In this document: positions 8,001 to 10,356 of the stretch, in pieces
Position numbering within the stretch: the first letter of the stretch is position 1
Layout of the letters: every line of letters begins with the position of its first letter
From: Actinomycetes bacterium
GTDB lineage: Bacteria > Actinomycetota > Actinomycetes > Actinomycetales > Cellulomonadaceae
Direction: 5' to 3'
NCBI GenBank assembly: GCA_023388235.1
Contig: JAEWGQ010000187.1
Location: 1 to 10,356 of the forward strand
DNA length: 10,356 bases
Notes under the pieces: generated by a model
Told to the model about the DNA's origin: nothing
Databases searched by the model: none
The model's input: only the letters and a program-made list of their open reading frames with translations
Position numbers and translations under genes: made by a program

Positions 8001-9596
8001 CACCCGGCGGATCCGGCGGCCGCGTGGCAGCGACCGAAGTCGGGCCTCGCGCCGGTGGTCGGCACGGTCGACATCCCCAGCCGGCAGACCCAGGAGGTCC
8101 TGCGCCTCGACCTGTCCGGTGACGGCCACCTCGCCGTCTTCGCCTCGCCGGGGTACGGCAAGTCGACGTTCCTGCAGACGCTCGTGATGGACCTCGCCCG
8201 CGCGCACAGCCCGGCGCACCTGCACGTCTACCTGCTGGACCTCGGCACCAACGGGCTGCTGCCCCTGCGCGGGCTGCCGCACGTCGCGGACACGGTCACG
8301 GTGGACGACGCGCAGAAGGCGCGCAAGCTCGCCGAGCGGATCGCCGGCGAGATGCGGCACCGCAAGCAGCTGCTCAGCGGCCACGCCGTCGCGACGCTGG
8401 AGATGTACGAGCGCGCCTCGGGCGCCACGCTGCCGCACCTCCTGCTCGTGGTGGACGGGTTCGACGGGCTCAAGGGTTCCCGGAGCGAGGAGGTGCTGAC
8501 GGACCTGCTGCACGCCGTCGCGCGGGAGGGCGCCGGGCTCGGGATCCACCTGACGATCTCCGCGGGGCGCGGCGCCAGCATGCGGGCCCAGCTCACCGCG
8601 AACATCAAGCGCCATGTCGTGCTCCGGCTCAACGACGACGGCGAGGCGCGCACGATCGTCGGCAGGACGGCGCACGTGGTGGACGACGTGCCCGGGCGGG
8701 GGCTCGTGAAGCTCGAGCAGCCCGAGGTGTTCCAGACCGCCGTGCCCGCCGCCGGCGACGACGCCCTGGGGGTCATCGAGCAGGTCCGCGCCGAGGCGGA
8801 CCGCATGGCGCGGGCGTGGCAGGGGGAGCGGCCGGTGCCGATCCCGGTGATCCCCGAGGTCCTCACGCTGAGCGCGCTCACGGCGACCCCGGAGGCGGCG
8901 CGCCTGGTCACCGACCGGGTGCTCCCCGTCGGCCTCGGGTTCGACTCGGTGCTGCCGGTCGGCCTCAGCCCGGCCAGGCACCGGGCGGTGCTCGTCCTGG
9001 GCGAGGACGGCGTGGCGGTCGCCGCGACCATGACCGCGCTCTGGCTCGCGGGAGGTCCGGCGTACCCCGCCGGACCCTTCCTGGTCGACAACCGCTCCGG
9101 GGACCTGCGACCGCTCGCGGAGCGCCTGGGCGCCCCGGCGCGCTCCCCGGAGGAGGCGCTCCGGGCGGCGGCGTCGGAGCTGACCGCCCGTGCCGACGGC
9201 TACGCGCGCGCCGCTGCGACCCCGGCCGCGCCGACGCAGGCGGCCTACGTCCGCGACCTCGACCCGGCGCTCGTCGTGGTCGCGGACGTCGCGGAGCTGG
9301 TGACCGAGCCCGCGGACCGCTGCGCCGAGCTCCTCCAGCAGCTCGCGACCGTCGGCCCCGGCTACGGCCTGTACCTCCTGCTCGGCAGCCCGCTGGGCGC
9401 GCCGTGGAAGGGGTTCGACGGCGTCTCGAAGCTCGTCAAGGCGATCAGCGCCGGCGTCGTCGTCGGGGCGGTCTCGGCCCAGCCGGTGCTGAAGGCCAGC
9501 AACCTCGGGTACCGGGAGCCCGCGCCCGGGGAGCACGAGGGGTACGTGGTCGTCGACGGCACGGCGGTGAAGGTGAAGCTGCCCGTCGTCGGCTAG
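5073..9596 (+). CDS. essC: EssC/YukBA FtsK/SpoIIIE-type ATPase, motor of T7SSb
   Basis: The predicted protein has 1,507 residues, close to EssC (about 1,480-1,500). Order: two FHA-like beta domains (about 5-90 and 100-178), two membrane segments (about 244-261 and 265-287), a degenerate ATPase-like domain (about 300-630), then three FtsK-type domains. D1 has a full Walker A (GTTGSGKS, 681-688, Lys687), a Walker B (LFLISDEF, 786-793) and the EssC-typical ATQKPSGVVNDQIWSN from 824. D2 has ASPGYGKST (1024-1032, Lys1030) but its Walker B ends VVDGFD (1126-1131) without the usual Glu. D3 has GEDGVAVAA (1310-1318) in the Walker A place, with no Lys, so it probably does not bind ATP. EssC selects substrates and powers export. 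The GTG start sits in a GTGA overlap with essB and has only a weak purine site, so translation is probably coupled. FHA domains plus the membrane pair rule out a plain DNA translocase and T7SSa EccC. Confidence 0.95.
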   Translation: MSAGVTAPPEVLVVLVVDGVRFRAPLPRGGTLRFGHGTGHDVHLPPALAVPAVSVRAADDGVLLDVGGDPVPLDPDGGWTSCVAGGSEIQACVAPVPDRVVLDLRGRRQIDLGPQPGATVRLVGTGVALTARRADGGWLVTTTGDDVFVHNLRRPAGRLELRDGDHLGIGAHDLVLTPDELHVDDGLVAATVLPRRPASALTPPAGYPDVRRSPRLVHRPPEGKVTVDAVPQPEEHRAGQLAKLVVPPLTMLGVTGGMAVLNGNPLLVLTSGATTLVTLAFSIVGAVKERRRKTVREAELLAAYQEHLEERAVELHEAHDRQRRGALHHYPDVATLTEMAARHSPRVFEKSATHADFLCYRIGLGDVGSSVVVENGDTTRVTVGDELAQAARDLCEEAATLARMPVVADLRHGQVGYIGPRRLVVEQLQLLVHQLAFFHSYHDVQLVMVFPPAERDDWSWMRWYRHASLQDVNLRAFVSDQRSRDQVLSRLNQVLKARQQALAEQRGGQSTVFTPHYVVVVLDETLVMDHVVMEFLREDAAALGCSVVVVQETLSSLSDSVTTVVDVRDRDTGVLVLEQGELRDTPFALDHLPDGFDPERLPRTVGALRHLLDVRSSIPRSVTFLELYGVERFEELGVLARWAANSPHRTLGVPLGLRGPGDVVTLDLHEKAHGPHGLVAGTTGSGKSEIIQSYILSLAVNFHPHDVAFLLIDYKGGGMANLFSDLPHLLGTITNLDGAQSMRALVSINAELKRRQRLFAEHGVNHVNQYQKLVKNGDAAEPMPHLFLISDEFAELKSEQPEFMDELISTARIGRSLGIHLILATQKPSGVVNDQIWSNAKFKLALKVADKSDSMEILKTPDAAEITLPGRAYLQVGNNEIYELFQSAWSGADYEPDAAEQHQEDHAIYRINDLGQYEILTPDLSGLDGVDEVRQVPTELEAVVAGIRGTAVEARIEPVPRPWLPPLPERIVVTDLHPADPAAAWQRPKSGLAPVVGTVDIPSRQTQEVLRLDLSGDGHLAVFASPGYGKSTFLQTLVMDLARAHSPAHLHVYLLDLGTNGLLPLRGLPHVADTVTVDDAQKARKLAERIAGEMRHRKQLLSGHAVATLEMYERASGATLPHLLLVVDGFDGLKGSRSEEVLTDLLHAVAREGAGLGIHLTISAGRGASMRAQLTANIKRHVVLRLNDDGEARTIVGRTAHVVDDVPGRGLVKLEQPEVFQTAVPAAGDDALGVIEQVRAEADRMARAWQGERPVPIPVIPEVLTLSALTATPEAARLVTDRVLPVGLGFDSVLPVGLSPARHRAVLVLGEDGVAVAATMTALWLAGGPAYPAGPFLVDNRSGDLRPLAERLGAPARSPEEALRAAASELTARADGYARAAATPAAPTQAAYVRDLDPALVVVADVAELVTEPADRCAELLQQLATVGPGYGLYLLLGSPLGAPWKGFDGVSKLVKAISAGVVVGAVSAQPVLKASNLGYREPAPGEHEGYVVVDGTAVKVKLPVVG

Positions 9597-9600
9597 CGCA

Positions 9601-9625
9601 CGCGGCCCCGGGCCCCGGGGTCGCG
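9601..9625 (+). promoter_or_regulatory. GC-rich hairpin between essC and esxA
   Basis: Bases 9601-9611 pair with 9615-9625 in 11 consecutive pairs (one G·U) around a GCC loop, starting five bases after the essC stop. There is no T tract after it. It could be a leaky terminator, a block to 3' exonucleases protecting the essC end, or a processing point that leaves a separate esxA message. Confidence 0.55.
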
Positions 9626-9630
9626 CAGGA

Positions 9631-9647
9631 GTTCCCGCCAGGGGAAC
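9631..9647 (+). promoter_or_regulatory. Second inverted repeat upstream of esxA
   Basis: GTTCCC at 9631-9636 and GGGAAC at 9642-9647 are perfect inverted arms with a 5-base spacer. The element lies 7 bases before the esxA ribosome binding site and 5 bases after the stronger hairpin. It could be a 5' stabilising stem for an esxA transcript or a protein site; the six-base arms alone are weak evidence. Confidence 0.35.
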
Positions 9648-9654
9648 GCAACAG

Positions 9655-9662
9655 AAGGGGAG
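9655..9662 (+). promoter_or_regulatory. Strong ribosome binding site of esxA
   Basis: AAGGGGAG stands six bases before the esxA ATG. It is clearly better placed than the sites of essA and essC, and esxA has an ATG while most upstream genes use GTG. This fits the need for many more copies of the secreted protein than of the machine. Confidence 0.8.
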
Positions 9663-9668
9663 AACCAC

Positions 9669-9962
9669 ATGTCAGGACAGATCAAGCTCACGCCCGAGGA
9701 GCTGCGGACGTCCGCGCTCAAGTACTCCGAGGGGTCCTCGCAGGTGGGCGACGTGCTCAGCTCGCTGCAGGCCGAGCAGCAGGTCATCAGCGACAACTGG
9801 GCGGGTGACTCGTTCCAGTCGTTCGAGGAGCAGTTCCAGGAGCTCCAGCCGAAGATCACCGAGTTCATCGAGCTGCTGCAGGACATCAACGAGCAGCTCA
9901 CGAAGGTCGCCGACATCATCCAGGAGACCGACGCCGACATCGCGGCGCAGATCCGCAGCTGA
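9669..9962 (+). CDS. esxA: EsxA/YukE WXG100 secreted protein
   Basis: The predicted protein has 97 residues, the usual WXG100 size and, as I recall, the same as S. aureus EsxA. It has two amphipathic helices joined by a turn with the WXG motif W44-A45-G46. Family-like pieces are KLTPEELR near the start, SEGSSQVGDVLSSL in helix 1 and FEEQFQELQPKITEFIELL in helix 2, which align well with remembered Firmicutes EsxA. WXG100 proteins leave the cell folded as helical hairpin dimers. The C terminus (VADIIQETDADIAAQI, 80-95) lacks the YxxxD/E signal usual in actinobacterial ESX substrates and looks like the hydrophobic/acidic ending of Firmicutes EsxA. The gene is the last of the cluster, 72 bases after essC, with its own strong ribosome binding site. 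No partner esxB is adjacent, in line with homodimer formation in T7SSb. Confidence 0.96.
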   Translation: MSGQIKLTPEELRTSALKYSEGSSQVGDVLSSLQAEQQVISDNWAGDSFQSFEEQFQELQPKITEFIELLQDINEQLTKVADIIQETDADIAAQIRS

Positions 9963-9966
9963 CCTC

Positions 9967-10016
9967 CCGGCCCGGTTCCGGTGGCCCGCGCGCGGGCAGC
10001 GCCGGAACCGGGCCGG
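9967..10016 (+). terminator. Hairpin terminator after esxA
   Basis: Four bases after the esxA stop, 9967-9981 pairs perfectly with 10002-10016 (15 bp, including AA/TT in the middle). The pairing continues through a G·U and a G-C pair, and the loop region holds a further CCCGCGCGCGGG palindrome. No T run follows, which is common for terminators in high-GC actinobacteria. Position at the end of the cluster makes termination the simplest reading. Confidence 0.8.
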
Positions 10017-10046
10017 CTGACCCGGTTGCGACCCCCGGGACGGGGC

Positions 10047-10072
10047 GTCCGCTCCGCCCGCGGAGCGCGGAC
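10047..10072 (+). terminator. Second hairpin downstream of esxA
   Basis: GCTCCG at 10051-10056 pairs with CGGAGC at 10061-10066, and GTCC at 10047-10050 can continue with GGAC at 10069-10072 across a two-base bulge. It lies 30 bases after the main terminator and could be a back-up terminator or an operator-like palindrome. Confidence 0.35.
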
Positions 10073-10110
10073 CCGCCGTGGGTCGGACGGCCGCCCGTGG
10101 TCACCTCCAC

Positions 10111-10155
10111 CCCACGCGCCCTCAACTCACGCGCCCTCAACCCACGCGCGCTCCA
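10111..10155. repeat. Three tandem copies of a 15-base unit
   Basis: The units CCCACGCGCCCTCAA (10111), CTCACGCGCCCTCAA (10126) and CCCACGCGCGCTCCA (10141) follow each other without gaps; the first two differ at one position and the third at two from the first. A decayed fourth unit may begin at 10156 (CTCAGCG). Purpose unknown. Confidence 0.7.
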
Positions 10156-10279
10156 CTCAGCGGCCACCCCTTTCCCCCGGGCGATCCACTCAACCCGCCG
10201 GTCGCGGCCGAGGGCGGGACCACTCACCTCCGCCCCTCGTGCCAGTCTCGGAGGTGCCGTCACCGCCAGGTCACCGTCG

Positions 10280-10304
10280 TGCGGAGCTGGTGTCCCGCTC
10301 CGCA
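10280..10304. promoter_or_regulatory. 8-bp inverted repeat with 9-base spacer
   Basis: TGCGGAGC at 10280-10287 and GCTCCGCA at 10297-10304 are perfect inverted arms. They lie about 40-60 bases before the edge ribosome binding site. They could form an operator or a leader hairpin for the next gene. The inner heptamers are the same as in the hairpin at 10051-10066, in the opposite arrangement. Confidence 0.35.
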
Positions 10305-10342
10305 GACCCGTGCCTGACGGTGCACGGCCGTCGGCGGCCCGT

Positions 10343-10352
10343 GGAGGGGGGA
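10343..10352 (+). promoter_or_regulatory. Probable ribosome binding site of a gene beyond the window edge
   Basis: GGAGGGGGGA stands close to the right end and only four bases follow before the window stops. A start codon a few bases beyond would have normal spacing. It suggests a + strand gene beginning just outside. Confidence 0.4.
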
Positions 10353-10356
10353 CGGG

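Larger units (their letters stand above)
9963..10356. other. Non-coding region downstream of esxA
   Basis: I find no gene here that I can support. Short frames exist, for example a Pro/Arg/Thr-rich one on the + strand at 10078-10317, but they have no ribosome binding site and their repeats come from the DNA repeat at 10111-10155. The stretch holds the esxA terminator, a second hairpin, a tandem repeat, an inverted repeat and an edge ribosome binding site. It may be the promoter region of the next gene. Confidence 0.6.

Noticed and set aside
5073..9596. EssC as a DNA translocase (FtsK/SpoIIIE) or as T7SSa EccC
   Set aside because: Two N-terminal FHA-like domains, the central membrane pair, the ATQKPSG region and the neighbours all fit T7SSb EssC; there is no FtsK gamma domain or EccC-type neighbour set.
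4689..9668. Very long open frame (over 1,600 codons) on the minus strand opposite essC and essB
   Set aside because: Its translation is Arg/Val/His/Asp-rich low-complexity sequence with no domain I recognise. The + strand carries EssC with clear conserved motifs; long antisense frames are normal in DNA this GC-rich.
8816..9808. Frame on the + strand overlapping the ends of essC and esxA
   Set aside because: Gly/Ala/Arg/Pro-rich out-of-frame reading of essC with no ribosome binding site of its own.
10111..10155. Tandem repeat as a CRISPR array or replication iterons
   Set aside because: The units abut with no unique spacers, and there are no DnaA-box-like sites, AT-rich stretch or rep gene in the window.
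10078..10317. Possible small Pro/Arg/Thr-rich protein downstream of esxA
   Set aside because: No ribosome binding site; its peptide repeat comes from the 15-base DNA repeat and nothing in it looks like a known fold.

Overview
The window is a very GC-rich stretch with strong G/C bias at third codon positions, heavy Ala/Val/Arg/Asp use, GTG starts and overlapping genes. This points to a high-GC actinobacterium; a Cellulomonas-like member of the Micrococcales is my guess, from general character only. All six genes are on the + strand and together make one nearly complete type VII secretion locus. It is the Firmicutes kind (T7SSb, Ess/Yuk), not the mycobacterial ESX kind (T7SSa): no eccB, eccD, eccE or mycP is present, while all five Ess membrane or accessory proteins are.

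Layout: 1-170 is a leader with a 16-bp perfect palindrome and no supported gene. Then come esaA (171-3017), essA (3014-3490), esaB (3483-3740), essB (3730-5076) and essC (5073-9596), each overlapping the next by 4 to 11 bases. A 72-base gap with two hairpins follows, then esxA (9669-9962) with its own strong ribosome binding site. A 15-bp GC-rich hairpin after esxA looks like the operon terminator. The last 394 bases hold no gene I can support, but contain a second hairpin, a 15-base tandem repeat, an inverted repeat and, at the very edge, a purine-rich ribosome binding site that probably serves a gene starting outside the window.

How the parts work together (known for the Firmicutes families, inferred here): EssC is the membrane ATPase that recognises and drives substrates. 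EssB, EssA and EsaA form the membrane assembly, with EsaA reaching out across the envelope. EsaB is a small ubiquitin-like cytoplasmic factor. EsxA is the secreted WXG100 protein. No LXG toxin, immunity gene or other effector lies inside the window.

The most interesting points are the T7SSb machine in a high-GC genome, an EF-hand-like loop in the EsaA ectodomain, a repeat-built acidic tail on EssB, inverted repeats that bury the essA and esaB start codons at translationally coupled junctions, and the double hairpin that separates esxA from the rest of the operon.
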